Source of the DNA: an uncultured Alistipes sp.
Lineage (GTDB): Bacteria; Bacteroidota; Bacteroidia; Bacteroidales; Rikenellaceae
Length of the DNA stretch: 64,000 nt
NCBI GenBank assembly: GCA_910587675.1
Contig: CAJUMU010000008.1
Location: 14,278 to 78,277, forward strand
Direction of reading: 5' to 3'
The notes beneath the pieces were generated by a model that saw nothing but the letters and a program-made list of their open reading frames with translations, had not been told where the DNA came from and made no database searches. Each line of letters starts with the position of its first letter. Position 1 is the stretch's first letter. Below, piece by piece: positions 35,365-44,698 of this stretch. The position numbers and the translations under genes are program-made.

Positions 35365-37752
35365 ATGAAAAAGTTTTATTCTTCGATTGTTTTGGTCGCG
35401 CTCATGTTCGCGACCGTAGCCGATGCCGCGGAGTTCGTGAGACGCGCGGCGGGCGATGTCCGCGGCCGCGTTACGGACAAACGCGGTGCGGCGGTGGGTT
35501 ACGCCACGGTGGTGGCCATGTCGGGCGACGAGCAGGCGGCAGGCGCGACGAGCGACGAGAACGGCCGTTTTATGATGAAGCTGTCGCGCGGCGACTACAA
35601 GGTGGTGGTGGATTTCGTGGGATACGAGAGCGTGGAGCGCGCGATAAGCGTGGGCGACGGCGAGGTCGATATGGGCGACATCGTGTTAGAGGAGTCGTCT
35701 ACCGCGATCGGCGAGGTGGTGGTGTCGGCGCAGATGATACGTCGCGAGGCCGACCGTTTCGTGGTCGACGTGGCCAACTCGGCGGGCGCGATAGGCAAGG
35801 ACGGCGCCGATCTGCTGCGGCAGTCGCCCGGGGTGTGGGTCGACGACGACAAGATCGCGGTGAACGGTGCGAGCGGCACCAAGGTGTATATCAACGACCG
35901 CGAAGTGCGTCTCTCGGGCGAGGAGTTAGTGCAGTACGTCCGCAATCTGCGCGCCGAAGATATCTCGAAGATCGAGGTGATCCCGCAGACGGGCGCCGAC
36001 CACGACGCCGATTCGTCGGGCGGAGCGATAAAGATAACGCTCAAACGTCGCCTCGACAACGGCATGATGGGTTCGGTGAGGATGTACACGCAGCATAACG
36101 GCATGGGATCGTCGTACGATCCGTCTGCTTCGATCAACTACCATGCGGGGCGTTTCGACCTGTCGGCGTCGGGCTGGTACAGCAATTCGTCGCAGAAGGC
36201 TCTCTCGGAGGAGAACACCGTATATAATGCGACAGACGCGTTGATGACTGCGGCGTCGGATGACCGCAGCGACGAGAGCGACGGCGGAGCGAGCCTCTCT
36301 GTGGTGGCCGAGATCGATCCCCGCCACAGCGTGGGCGCCTCGTTCGACTACTGGCGTTGGAACGACGGCAACGTGACCGATTCGCACACCTCTTACAAGG
36401 CGTCGGGCGCCGAACGGTTCAGCGAGAGCCGTTACGACAACTTCGACAAGCGCGACAACTTCTCCACGACGTTCAACTACATCATGAAGATCGACACCCT
36501 CGGCTCGACGTTCAAGCTCATAGGCGACTACACGCAGCGCGACACGCGGACGGGCGCCGACAACATATCGCGGATCACCGAGTCGGGTGCGACGGCCGAT
36601 TCGCTCTACTTCGACCGCACGGGTTCGCTCTTTCGCGTGGCTACAGCCACGGCGGCCTGCGACAAGATTCTGTCGCAGCATTGGACTCTGCGCGCGGGAG
36701 CCAAATATACCTACAACGAGATAAACGCCGACGCGCGCTACCGCTGGCTCGACAGCGGGGTGTGGACGCCCTCGGTGGTCGACGATTACGACATAGCCTA
36801 CACCGAGAACATCGGCGCTCTCTATGCCGTGGCCTCGATGAATTACGGCCGCTGGAGCGTCGTCGCGGGCCTGCGCGGCGAGTATACCTTCACCGAGGGC
36901 AAGGGCGCCGATATCGACCGCGACTACTTCTCGCTCTTCCCGAACGCCAACGTCTCGTACCGTCTCGACAAGGAGGGCAAGCACTCGCTCGTGGCGCAGT
37001 ATTCGCGCACCATCTCGCGCCCCGGGTTCTGGAGCCTCACGCCCAACAGAATGCAGGTGTCGGACTACACCTACCAGACGGGCAACCCCATGCTCGACCC
37101 CTCGTACGTGAACACCTGCTCGCTCACGGCCGTGCTGGCGTACAAGTACAGCCTGACGCTGAGCGCCAGTTTGCAAGACAATGCCATACAGCAGTTGGCG
37201 GTGGTCGACAAGGACGATCCGCGCATGCTGACCCTCACGTGGGAGAATCTGCCCAAGCAATATTTCTATACCCTTTCGGTCAATCTCCCATTCGTGGTCA
37301 CCAAGTGGTGGGACTGGAACGTATCGTTCAACGGCATGGCTTACAAGCAGCAGCTGACAGCCGCGTCGCCCGTGACCAACCACACCATGGCGCAGTGGTC
37401 GACGCAGATGAGCTTCAAACTCCCCCTGTCGTTCTTCGCCGATGTGGATTACAGCGGCATGACCAACGCGGTGATGAGCAACGCGCGGATGAAGGGGCAG
37501 CACCGTATGAACGTGACTCTCAAGAAGAAGTTCGGCGACTCGTGGACCGTTACGTGCGCGCTGCGCAACATCCTGCCGCTGGAGCAGAATCTGTCGTTCG
37601 AGCACGCCGACTTCGTGCGCCGCGTGGATGTACGACAGTTCTATTCGGACATGAGCGTGCGCGTGGGCGTGTCGTGGAACTTCAAGAGCGGCAAGGCGTT
37701 CCGCCAAAAGAGCGTCGAGAGCGGCTCGGCCGACGAGGCGTCGCGACTCTGA
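35365..37752 (+). CDS. Outer-membrane beta-barrel protein with CarboxypepD-regulatory-like domain (TonB-receptor-like)
   Basis: A 795-residue outer-membrane protein with signal peptide (SIVLVALMFATVADAA). An N-terminal carboxypeptidase-regulatory-like beta domain (VRGRVTDKRGAAVGYATVVA, about 31-50) is followed by a plug-like domain (LLRQSPGVWVDDDKIAVNG, IEVIPQTGADHDA). A long barrel of alternating aromatic strands ends with VSWNFKSGKAF. It belongs to the OMP_b-brl_3 group rather than classical SusC, and no SusD or TonB-box partner is adjacent. Its ligand is unknown. It is monocistronic, with a -7 box upstream and a terminator after. Confidence 0.88.
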   Translation: MKKFYSSIVLVALMFATVADAAEFVRRAAGDVRGRVTDKRGAAVGYATVVAMSGDEQAAGATSDENGRFMMKLSRGDYKVVVDFVGYESVERAISVGDGEVDMGDIVLEESSTAIGEVVVSAQMIRREADRFVVDVANSAGAIGKDGADLLRQSPGVWVDDDKIAVNGASGTKVYINDREVRLSGEELVQYVRNLRAEDISKIEVIPQTGADHDADSSGGAIKITLKRRLDNGMMGSVRMYTQHNGMGSSYDPSASINYHAGRFDLSASGWYSNSSQKALSEENTVYNATDALMTAASDDRSDESDGGASLSVVAEIDPRHSVGASFDYWRWNDGNVTDSHTSYKASGAERFSESRYDNFDKRDNFSTTFNYIMKIDTLGSTFKLIGDYTQRDTRTGADNISRITESGATADSLYFDRTGSLFRVATATAACDKILSQHWTLRAGAKYTYNEINADARYRWLDSGVWTPSVVDDYDIAYTENIGALYAVASMNYGRWSVVAGLRGEYTFTEGKGADIDRDYFSLFPNANVSYRLDKEGKHSLVAQYSRTISRPGFWSLTPNRMQVSDYTYQTGNPMLDPSYVNTCSLTAVLAYKYSLTLSASLQDNAIQQLAVVDKDDPRMLTLTWENLPKQYFYTLSVNLPFVVTKWWDWNVSFNGMAYKQQLTAASPVTNHTMAQWSTQMSFKLPLSFFADVDYSGMTNAVMSNARMKGQHRMNVTLKKKFGDSWTVTCALRNILPLEQNLSFEHADFVRRVDVRQFYSDMSVRVGVSWNFKSGKAFRQKSVESGSADEASRL

Positions 37753-37801
37753 CGAACATCAACAAGGCCCTAACCGAGCAAATCATAAAGTAATTTAAGG
37801 A

Positions 37802-37844
37802 GACCCGCTCCGATGTCCTTTGCGGATGTCGGGGCGGGTCGTTT
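37802..37844 (+). terminator. Terminator after barrel gene
   Basis: GACCCGCTCCGA (37802-37813) pairs with TCGGGGCGGGTC (37829-37840), one G-T wobble, followed by GTTTT. Confidence 0.75.
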
Positions 37845-37917
37845 TGCGGCCGCGGCACGGAAATTGAGATTTACGGGACTGTACGCGACAACCTTATGAA
37901 CATAAAACGATACGATT

Positions 37918-38430
37918 ATGAAAAATCAAACCAAGCATGAATCGGCGCAGTTCCGCGAGTTCTTCATCGACCAGATCAAGGACGTATATTGGGCCGAGAA
38001 ACATCTGTCGGCGGCTCTCAAGAAGATGAAGAAGGCTGCGACCAATCCTAAGCTCGCCGAGGCCTTCGGCAACCACATCGTCGAGACCGACGGTCAGATC
38101 GAGCGTCTGAAGCACGTCTTCGAGCTTCTGGGCAAGACTCCTCAGGCGAAGAAGTGCGACGCTATGGCGGGACTCATCTCCGAGGCGGAGAGCATCATCG
38201 AGGATACCGAAAAGGATACCTATACCCGCGATGCCGGCTTGATCTTGGCGGCTCAGAAATCGGAGCATTACGAGATTGCGTCGTACGGCACGCTGGTGCA
38301 TTTCGCGCGCCTGATGGGCGAGGAGAAGGTCGCCCGCGAGTTGGAGGCCATTCTGAAGGAGGAGAAGGATACCGATTCTCTGCTCACCTGCCTCACCGAC
38401 GAGAGCGTTTACGAGCCCGCGACCGTATAA
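37918..38430 (+). CDS. YciE/YciF ferritin-like protein (DUF892)
   Basis: A 170-residue all-helical protein. It begins with FREFFIDQIKDVYWAEKHL (about 12-30), the DUF892 hallmark, and has repeated E/H pairs on helices: HIVETDGQIERLKHVF, then LILAAQKSEHYEIASYGTL. These match a ferritin-like dimetal four-helix bundle. Family members are linked to stress responses, but their reaction is not established. It is monocistronic, followed by a strong inverted-repeat terminator. Confidence 0.9.
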   Translation: MKNQTKHESAQFREFFIDQIKDVYWAEKHLSAALKKMKKAATNPKLAEAFGNHIVETDGQIERLKHVFELLGKTPQAKKCDAMAGLISEAESIIEDTEKDTYTRDAGLILAAQKSEHYEIASYGTLVHFARLMGEEKVARELEAILKEEKDTDSLLTCLTDESVYEPATV

Positions 38431-38449
38431 TAAGTGCGGTATGTAAGAA

Positions 38450-38491
38450 CAACCCTCCCCGCAAGATAGCTTGCGGGGAGGGTTGTGTTTT
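38450..38491 (+). terminator. Terminator after YciE/YciF-like gene
   Basis: Perfect 16-base arms CAACCCTCCCCGCAAG and CTTGCGGGGAGGGTTG with a 4-nt loop, followed by TGTTTT. Confidence 0.85.
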
Positions 38492-38524
38492 GTAAACATT
38501 TTCGATTTCGATCGGGAATATCGG

Positions 38525-38616
38525 CATCGCATTGCGATGTCGGCAGTTCGCCGCCGCCCCACGCGGCGGACTGCTGCTCGCCCGAGGCTCGCGCACTCCT
38601 GCCGCCGACGGCGAAC
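38525..38616 (+). repeat. Composite intergenic repeat, copy B
   Basis: Same layout as copy A: hairpin CATCGC-ATT-GCGATG, then the GCAGTTCGCCG to CGGCGAAC module with inner CGCGGCGG arm. The inner spacer differs slightly from copy A. Confidence 0.8.
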
Positions 38617-38693
38617 CGCGTATATGGACCTATTTTGCCAACCGGGCTGCCGATGGCCGTCGCGTCGGATAGCCCCGCCCGTCGCGGGTCTCT

Positions 38694-41567
38694 TTAGAAT
38701 CTGCTCGGGCCTCCGCCGCCCATGCGCATCGCGCCGCCCATGCGTGCGGGAGCGCCGTCGAATCCGCCCGGACCTGCGTTGCGGCGGAAGTCGCCGTTGT
38801 TGCGTCGCACGCCGCTCTCGTCTATCGTCTCGCCCTTGCGGGTCTTGCCGTAACGGCGTAGGTTGTACGAGAACTTCACGCCGAAGTAGCGGCCTATGAC
38901 GCTGCTGCGCGAGTTCTGCATGTAGAGCGAGTTCCACGAACGTCCGAAGCCCGTGTTCTGGTTGAATACGTCGTTGGCTATGAGCTGCACTTCGCCCATC
39001 TTCTTGAGCACCTTCATACCGATGCCGAAGTTGCAGATCAACTCCTCGTTGTTGAGCCGTTTGCTGTTGTCGCTCAATCCCACGTATTTGCTGTAGTGGC
39101 CGTTGGCGTGGAGCGTGAGTCCGAATCCGAATACCACGCGCACGTTGGCGTTGGCCGAGTGGCGCAGATATTCGTTGTCGCCGTTCTTCGACATGGTGTT
39201 GGTCACCTTGCTGTATTGGGGCGAGTAGTGGAAGTTGAAATCCACGTACTGGCTGAAGTTGCTGCTGAGCGAGGCGCCGCCGCCCGTGTTGAACTGGCGC
39301 GAGTGGTTCACCACGCCGTTGAGGATCGAGGGCGACTGGCCGTACGAAGCGTTGGCGTATACGTTGAAGTTGCAGCCCATGAAGTTGATGGGGAATCCGT
39401 ACGACACGCCTCCGTGGTAACTCCAGTTGCCCGATATGTTGACGGGCTTGCGGAACTGTCCCGTGGGCGAGAGCGTGGTGAGCAGTTCGCCGTCGGGGCT
39501 GTAAACCTCGTATCCGGGCTGGTTCATCACCACCGAGTCCACTATCTGCTTCTGGTTCTTCGATCCGCCGAGGTCGATCGAGAAAGTGGTGCCTTTCTCG
39601 ATGCCCGAGTGGATGTATCCCAGATTCATGCGGTGCGAGTACGACGGGCGCAAGTGGGGATTGCCCGCGTAGATGTTGTTCACGTTCGATATGTCGACCA
39701 CATCCTGCAACTGGTTGACCGAGGGGTTCGACGTGCTCGAATTGATGCGCAGCGACAGGCGGTTCTCCATGTTGAGTTTCAGGCGGCCCATGAACGAGTA
39801 GGTGATGTTGTCGAACTTCTTCTCGGGCAGCACGTACACGGCGGGATACTCGCGGTCGCTGTTCATCGACACGTTCTGGTAGGTCACGCGGCCCGATATC
39901 GAGGTTCCCTCCTTGCCGTAGCGGAATCCCGGGCCGACACGCTGCGTGAGGTACGAGGTGTTGTTGCGGTTCGAGTATTCGGGACTTATCTGCTCCTCGT
40001 ATTCGCCCGTCTCGAAGTTGTAGAGGTGCGTCAGACGGTCGGCGTTCGAGTAGCGATAGCCGATGTTATATTCGATAGTGGCCTGCGCTTGCTTGCCGAT
40101 GGGCTCGGCGTAAGTGATGCCGCCGTTGAGGTGGTAGTTGTAGTTGTCGGCGCTCGAACGCTGGCGGATGAAGTTGTCGACGGCCTTTTCCGAGTAGTTC
40201 TCGCTGCCCGAATCGTTGGTCGAGTAGTCGGCGCTGAAGTTGACGTGTATGGTGCGGCCCGCCTTTTCGCCCAGACGAGCGAAGTAGTTGCCGTTGATGC
40301 CCGTGTTGAGCGAGTTGTTGTCGCCCATGTTCCAGTTCGAGAGGGTGATGTGGTCGATGCCGCTGATGGGATAGTATTCGTTGGACGACGATCCGTCGGA
40401 GTCGTTGCCGCTGAACGATAGCTGCGCGCGGACCATCAATCGCTGACGCTGGCTTATGCGGTCTTCGAAACGGACGTTGAAGTTGTGGCCGTTGCCCTTG
40501 CTGTGCGAACGGCTGTTCGACTCGTAGTGCTCGTATATCTCGCCGGATCCCGACGCGATCTCCTCCTCGGTCAGGAAATAGTCGCGTTCGAGCCAACTGT
40601 AATGTTTGTTGTTATTGGTGTTGTAGCCGTAGCTGCCTTCGAGCTTTATGCGGTCCTGCTCGCCCCAAGCGTTGATGTAGTTCAAGCCCCCGTAAGCCAT
40701 CTTCGACCGGCTGTTGCCGTTCATGTTGTTGGCTGCGAAGCGCAGTGTGGTCTTCGACTTCTCGCGGAAGAAGTTCAGGTTGCCGTCCGTCGAGCCGTAA
40801 TGCTGCGTGTCGTCGTTCGAGCGCGGCTCGAAAGCGTACTGGGCGTTCATCTTGCCGAATACGGCGGTTTTCATCTTGTTGTGGGTGACAATGTTGATCG
40901 CCTTGTAGCTGTTGCCGTCGTCGATGCCCGAAAATTCGGCCTGATCGCTCAGTTTGTCGAACACCTCCACCGACTTCACCGCCTCGGCGGGCAGGGTCTT
41001 GATGGCCGTGGCCACGTCGTTGCCGAAAAACTCGCGGCCGTCGATGAGGATCTTCTGCACCGTCTCGCCCTGCGCCTCGACGCTGCCGCCGTTCACCGTG
41101 ATGCCGGGCATCTTGGCCAGCAGCTCGTCGGTGTCGGCGTCGGGCATCACCTTATATGCCGACGCGTTGTAGACTATGGTGTCGCCGTTGATGGTGGTGC
41201 GCACGGCCTGCGTGGTGACGCTAACGGCGTCGATCTGCTGCGCGTCCTCCTCCATCACCCAAGCGGGCATGTCGAGGGCCTTGCCGCCCGCGACCGATAT
41301 CATCTGCACCGTATCCTTGTAACCGAGCGAAGACGACGATATTCTGTACTTTCCCTCGGGCACCGACTTGAACTGGAATGCGCCGCGGATGGCCGAGGTG
41401 GTGTATTTCTTCTGGAGCGTGTCGCGCAGCGACGTGAGTTCGAGCACGGCGCCCACTACTCCCTCTTTCTGCTTGTCGACTACGGTTCCGTTGACGGTTC
41501 CCTTCGATTGCGCGAAGACCGTGACGGCCGACAGCGAGAACAGGAGACAGAATAGGATCTTTTTCAT
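38694..41567 (-). CDS. Large outer-membrane beta-barrel protein with CarboxypepD-like domain (TonB-receptor-like)
   Basis: A 957-residue protein with signal peptide (ILFCLLFSLSAVTVFAQ). A carboxypeptidase-regulatory-like domain (VNGTVVDKQKEGVVGAVLEL, about 25-44) is followed by a plug-like region (DELLAKMPGITVNGGSVEAQG, about 147-167; VQKILIDGREFFGND). The long beta-barrel ends with KFSYNLRRYGKTRKG, after which come about 40 residues of a Gly/Arg-rich tail (RRNAGPGGFDG, MGGAMRMGGGGPSRF). The tail beyond the last strand is unusual for a barrel that normally ends in an aromatic residue. Related barrels are common in Bacteroidetes; the ligand is unknown. A -7 box lies at 41621-41614. Confidence 0.87.
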   Translation of the reverse strand: MKKILFCLLFSLSAVTVFAQSKGTVNGTVVDKQKEGVVGAVLELTSLRDTLQKKYTTSAIRGAFQFKSVPEGKYRISSSSLGYKDTVQMISVAGGKALDMPAWVMEEDAQQIDAVSVTTQAVRTTINGDTIVYNASAYKVMPDADTDELLAKMPGITVNGGSVEAQGETVQKILIDGREFFGNDVATAIKTLPAEAVKSVEVFDKLSDQAEFSGIDDGNSYKAINIVTHNKMKTAVFGKMNAQYAFEPRSNDDTQHYGSTDGNLNFFREKSKTTLRFAANNMNGNSRSKMAYGGLNYINAWGEQDRIKLEGSYGYNTNNNKHYSWLERDYFLTEEEIASGSGEIYEHYESNSRSHSKGNGHNFNVRFEDRISQRQRLMVRAQLSFSGNDSDGSSSNEYYPISGIDHITLSNWNMGDNNSLNTGINGNYFARLGEKAGRTIHVNFSADYSTNDSGSENYSEKAVDNFIRQRSSADNYNYHLNGGITYAEPIGKQAQATIEYNIGYRYSNADRLTHLYNFETGEYEEQISPEYSNRNNTSYLTQRVGPGFRYGKEGTSISGRVTYQNVSMNSDREYPAVYVLPEKKFDNITYSFMGRLKLNMENRLSLRINSSTSNPSVNQLQDVVDISNVNNIYAGNPHLRPSYSHRMNLGYIHSGIEKGTTFSIDLGGSKNQKQIVDSVVMNQPGYEVYSPDGELLTTLSPTGQFRKPVNISGNWSYHGGVSYGFPINFMGCNFNVYANASYGQSPSILNGVVNHSRQFNTGGGASLSSNFSQYVDFNFHYSPQYSKVTNTMSKNGDNEYLRHSANANVRVVFGFGLTLHANGHYSKYVGLSDNSKRLNNEELICNFGIGMKVLKKMGEVQLIANDVFNQNTGFGRSWNSLYMQNSRSSVIGRYFGVKFSYNLRRYGKTRKGETIDESGVRRNNGDFRRNAGPGGFDGAPARMGGAMRMGGGGPSRF

Positions 41568-41613
41568 TGCTTGGTTGTTTAGTTAGCGGTAATGCTGCGG
41601 GTTGATTGTGTGT

Positions 41614-41621
41614 CAAAATTA
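41614..41621 (-). promoter_or_regulatory. -7 box for 957-residue barrel gene
   Basis: TAATTTTG on the minus strand, 46 bp before the ATG at 41567. Confidence 0.4.
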
Positions 41622-41792
41622 GTTAAAATTATTATTATTCCCCAATATCGCAAGGCGAAACGACCAAATAGGGTGGTCAACCGTCCCGCGGGGGCGGTGA
41701 ATGATGCGGCCGCTTACCGGTATGATCCGATTTTCCGAGCCCCGCAAAGCGAAAAAATGTAATCGCGCGGTATCGAACGGTCCGATTTTGCG

Positions 41793-41800
41793 TATATTTG
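41793..41800 (+). promoter_or_regulatory. -7 box that fixes the start of the S9 peptidase gene
   Basis: TATATTTG overlaps a possible upstream start at 41798, so the true start must be the downstream ATG at 41861. The gap 41568-41860 otherwise shows only the opposing -7 box. Confidence 0.55.
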
Positions 41801-41860
41801 CAATGCTTTCCGCCGTCGTGCGGAGGGCATGAACCCGAAACTTCAAAATTCATCGGCAAT

Positions 41861-43996
41861 ATGATTACGGCAAAAGGACTCCTCGCTGCCGCGGCGGCTT
41901 CGTGCATGGCACTCGCGGCGGTTGCGCAGGGCGAGGTCGAGGACTACCGCCGCGCGTTCGATGCGCCGCGGCGTTTTTCATGGGACAAGGTCACGGGCAC
42001 CGCGAGCGGCGTGACGTGGACCGAGCAGGGCGACAAATTCTACTATCGTTCTCACACTCCCGAGGGCGATATCTACCGCGTGGTGGACGTGGCGTCGAAG
42101 AGTCGCGCAGACTACAATACAATCGGGGAGGTTCGCGCGGCATTGGGGCAGCCCGAGCCCGAGGAGCGTCGGCCGAGCGGCCCGCATGCTCCCGCCAAAC
42201 ACTGGATGGTGACCGATCCCGAGACCGAGGGCAGTCCCGTCCGCAGTCCCGACGGTAAGACGGAGGCTTTCGTGAAGAACCATAATATATATGTGCGCGA
42301 CGTGGCGAGCGGCAAGGAGCGCGCCTTGACCGTCGACGGCGGTATGGGATTCTACTACTCGGTGTACATGAACTGGTCGCCCGACGGCCGCCGCATCGCG
42401 GCGAGCAAGCTGCGCCGCGCCGAGAAGCATTACGTCAGCTTCGTGGAGTCGTCGCCCGCGGATCAATTACAGCCCAAGCTCCACACGATGGAGTATTGCA
42501 AGCCCGGGGACGATCTCGACTACCGCGAGCCGCGTATCGTCGACGTGGCCACGGGCGAGACATTCGCGCCCGCTACCGAACTATTCGCGCGCCAGTATAA
42601 TCTGGGCTATCCCTATTGGTTGGGCGACGACAGCGACAAGATCTACTTCGAATACAACGAGCGCGGCCACAAGGTTTACCGCTTGTTGGAGTACTCGGCT
42701 TCGACGGGCGCGGTGCGCGCCGTGGTGGAGGAGACGAGTGACAAATTCGTGAATTACAGCCGTCTGTGGCGTCGTTTTATCGACGGCGGCAAAAAATTGC
42801 TGTGGACGAGCGAGCGCGACAACCACAACCATATCTATCTTTACGACGTGGCGACGGGCGAGGTGGAGCGGCAGATAACCTCGGGCGAGTGGTATGTGCG
42901 CGGCATCGACCGCGTCGACGAGGAGCAGGGCGTGATCTGGTTCGCCGCCAGCGGCATGAACCGCAAGGAGGATCCCTATCTGGTGCATTATTACCGCATC
43001 GGTCTCGACGGCCGCGATCTGGTGTGCCTCACCCCCGAGGAGGGGGAGCATTCGGTCGTATTCTCGCCCGACCGCCGTTATCTGGTCGACACCTACTCCA
43101 AGGCCGACACGCCTCCCGTGACTGAGTTGCGCGACGGCTGCACGGGCAAACTCGTGATGAAGCTCGAGCAGGCCGACATATCGGCTCTCAAGGCCGAAGG
43201 ATGGCGCGAACCCGAGGTGTTCGCCGCGGCGGGCCGCGACGGCAAGACCTTGATGTGGGGACTCATACAGCGTCCGTCGAACTTCGACCCGTCGAAAAGC
43301 TATCCCGTTGTCGAGTACATCTATGCGGGTCCGGGCAGCGCCTACGTGCCCAAGAGCTTCCTGCCCTACAACTGGAACATGACTTCGCTCGCCGAGTTGG
43401 GATTCATCGTGGTGCAGCTCGACGCCATGGGTACGAGTTTCCGATCGAAGGAGTTCGAGGAGGTGTGCTACAAGAATCTGAAGGATGCGGGGCTGCCCGA
43501 CCGCATGGCGTGGATTCGCGCCGCGGCCGCGAAGTATCCCTATATGGATATCGACCGCGTGGGTATTTACGGCTGCTCGGCGGGCGGTCAGGAGAGCACC
43601 GCGGCGGTGTTGCAGTACCCCGACTTCTACAAGGCGGCTTACAGCGCGTGCGGATGTCACGACAACCGCATGGACAAGATATGGTGGAACGAGCAGTGGA
43701 TGGGGTATCCCGTCGACGAGTCGTACGCCGCGAGCAGCAATGTCGAGATGGCGCATCTTCTTCGCCGCCCGTTGATGCTGGTGGTGGGCGAGATGGACGA
43801 CAACGTCGATCCCGCGAGCACCATGCAGGTGGTGAACGCCTTGATAAAGGCGGGCAAGGATTTCGAGTTGGTGGTGCTCCCGGGCGAACGCCACACGATG
43901 GGCGGCGCGTTCGGCGACCACAAGCGTTACGACTTCTTCGTGCGCACGCTCATGCACAAGTTCGCCCCCGACTGGAGCGAGTTCGAGCGGGAGTGA
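41861..43996 (+). CDS. Dipeptidyl-peptidase IV-type serine peptidase (S9B)
   Basis: ATG 41861 gives 711 residues with an Ala-rich signal peptide (LLAAAAASCMALAAVAQG). The N-terminal half is the eight-bladed propeller of DPP IV-like enzymes (WTEQGDKFYYRS, SPDGRRIAASKLRRAEKHYV). The C-terminal alpha/beta hydrolase domain carries the nucleophile Ser in YGCSAGGQES (near 568), Asp in VGEMDDNVDP and His in LPGERHTMGG. The usual G-W-S-Y-G-G around the Ser is G-C-S-A-G-G here. It should act in the periplasm on oligopeptides, possibly post-proline. It is monocistronic and converges on the small barrel gene over a shared hairpin terminator. Confidence 0.92.
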   Translation: MITAKGLLAAAAASCMALAAVAQGEVEDYRRAFDAPRRFSWDKVTGTASGVTWTEQGDKFYYRSHTPEGDIYRVVDVASKSRADYNTIGEVRAALGQPEPEERRPSGPHAPAKHWMVTDPETEGSPVRSPDGKTEAFVKNHNIYVRDVASGKERALTVDGGMGFYYSVYMNWSPDGRRIAASKLRRAEKHYVSFVESSPADQLQPKLHTMEYCKPGDDLDYREPRIVDVATGETFAPATELFARQYNLGYPYWLGDDSDKIYFEYNERGHKVYRLLEYSASTGAVRAVVEETSDKFVNYSRLWRRFIDGGKKLLWTSERDNHNHIYLYDVATGEVERQITSGEWYVRGIDRVDEEQGVIWFAASGMNRKEDPYLVHYYRIGLDGRDLVCLTPEEGEHSVVFSPDRRYLVDTYSKADTPPVTELRDGCTGKLVMKLEQADISALKAEGWREPEVFAAAGRDGKTLMWGLIQRPSNFDPSKSYPVVEYIYAGPGSAYVPKSFLPYNWNMTSLAELGFIVVQLDAMGTSFRSKEFEEVCYKNLKDAGLPDRMAWIRAAAAKYPYMDIDRVGIYGCSAGGQESTAAVLQYPDFYKAAYSACGCHDNRMDKIWWNEQWMGYPVDESYAASSNVEMAHLLRRPLMLVVGEMDDNVDPASTMQVVNALIKAGKDFELVVLPGERHTMGGAFGDHKRYDFFVRTLMHKFAPDWSEFERE

Positions 43997-44031
43997 CCGC
44001 GGTCGCGCGAAGTTACGCTAAGCGTAAACAT

Positions 44032-44062
44032 ATCCTCGGCAGCCGTTGCGGCTGCCGAGGAT
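44032..44062. terminator. Bidirectional hairpin between convergent genes
   Basis: Perfect 14-base arms ATCCTCGGCAGCCG and CGGCTGCCGAGGAT with a TTG loop, followed by AATTTTAT. It lies between the S9 peptidase and the small barrel gene. Confidence 0.7.
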
Positions 44063-44071
44063 AATTTTATG

Positions 44072-44638
44072 TCAGAAATAATATCCCAAGCCGAGCTGGA
44101 ATGTCGAGATCTTGTTCTTGCCCGTGGTGTAGCCGAACACCTCGCTTTTTTTGAATGCGCCGTTGTAGCGCGCCGAAACGGAGAGTTTCCATATTCGCGC
44201 CTCCACGCCCAAAGCATAGTTGACGGCGGGACGCTTTATGTCCCACTTCGCGCCGTCGGTTTTGCCGCCCGTGTCGGTCATGATGTTGAACGAGGGGCCC
44301 GCCTGCAATGCGAGTATGCCCAAGAGCTTTACCTCCAGCAATAACGGCAGATCCAGTTTGCTCATCTTCATGCTCCCGTCCGCGCCGCCGACGTCGAATT
44401 TGTTATGCGAGTAGAGGAGTTCGGGGTGGATGCCGAACATGCCCCAGCTCAGGTCGCTCTGGATACCTGCGAACCATCCCGTGCTGGAGTTGAAGTCGAT
44501 GTTGCTTATCGTGCTTTTAAGGTCGTTGGTCTGGTAGTCCATACCCGCCTTGATACCGATTTTAGCTTTGGGCAGCAGTCCCGCCGATGCCTGCGCCGCA
44601 AGGGCCAACGCCATGAGGCATAACATCAATTTTTTCAT
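44072..44638 (-). CDS. Small outer-membrane beta-barrel protein (PorT-like)
   Basis: A 188-residue protein with signal peptide (LMLCLMALALAAQASA). Eight or so amphipathic strands follow (IGIKAGMDYQTNDL, SDLSWGMFGIHPELLYSHN, LPLLLEVKLLGILALQAGPSF), ending in FQLGLGYYF with the aromatic C-terminus typical of Omp85-inserted barrels. This is the OMP_b-brl_2/PorT-like fold. The role is unknown. It is followed on the other strand by the S9 peptidase gene. Confidence 0.85.
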   Translation of the reverse strand: MKKLMLCLMALALAAQASAGLLPKAKIGIKAGMDYQTNDLKSTISNIDFNSSTGWFAGIQSDLSWGMFGIHPELLYSHNKFDVGGADGSMKMSKLDLPLLLEVKLLGILALQAGPSFNIMTDTGGKTDGAKWDIKRPAVNYALGVEARIWKLSVSARYNGAFKKSEVFGYTTGKNKISTFQLGLGYYF

Positions 44639-44698
44639 AATCGTATGATTTTAAGGTTTTGTTCAGATTGTCGGGCGATACGTTTCGGATTGCGGCCG

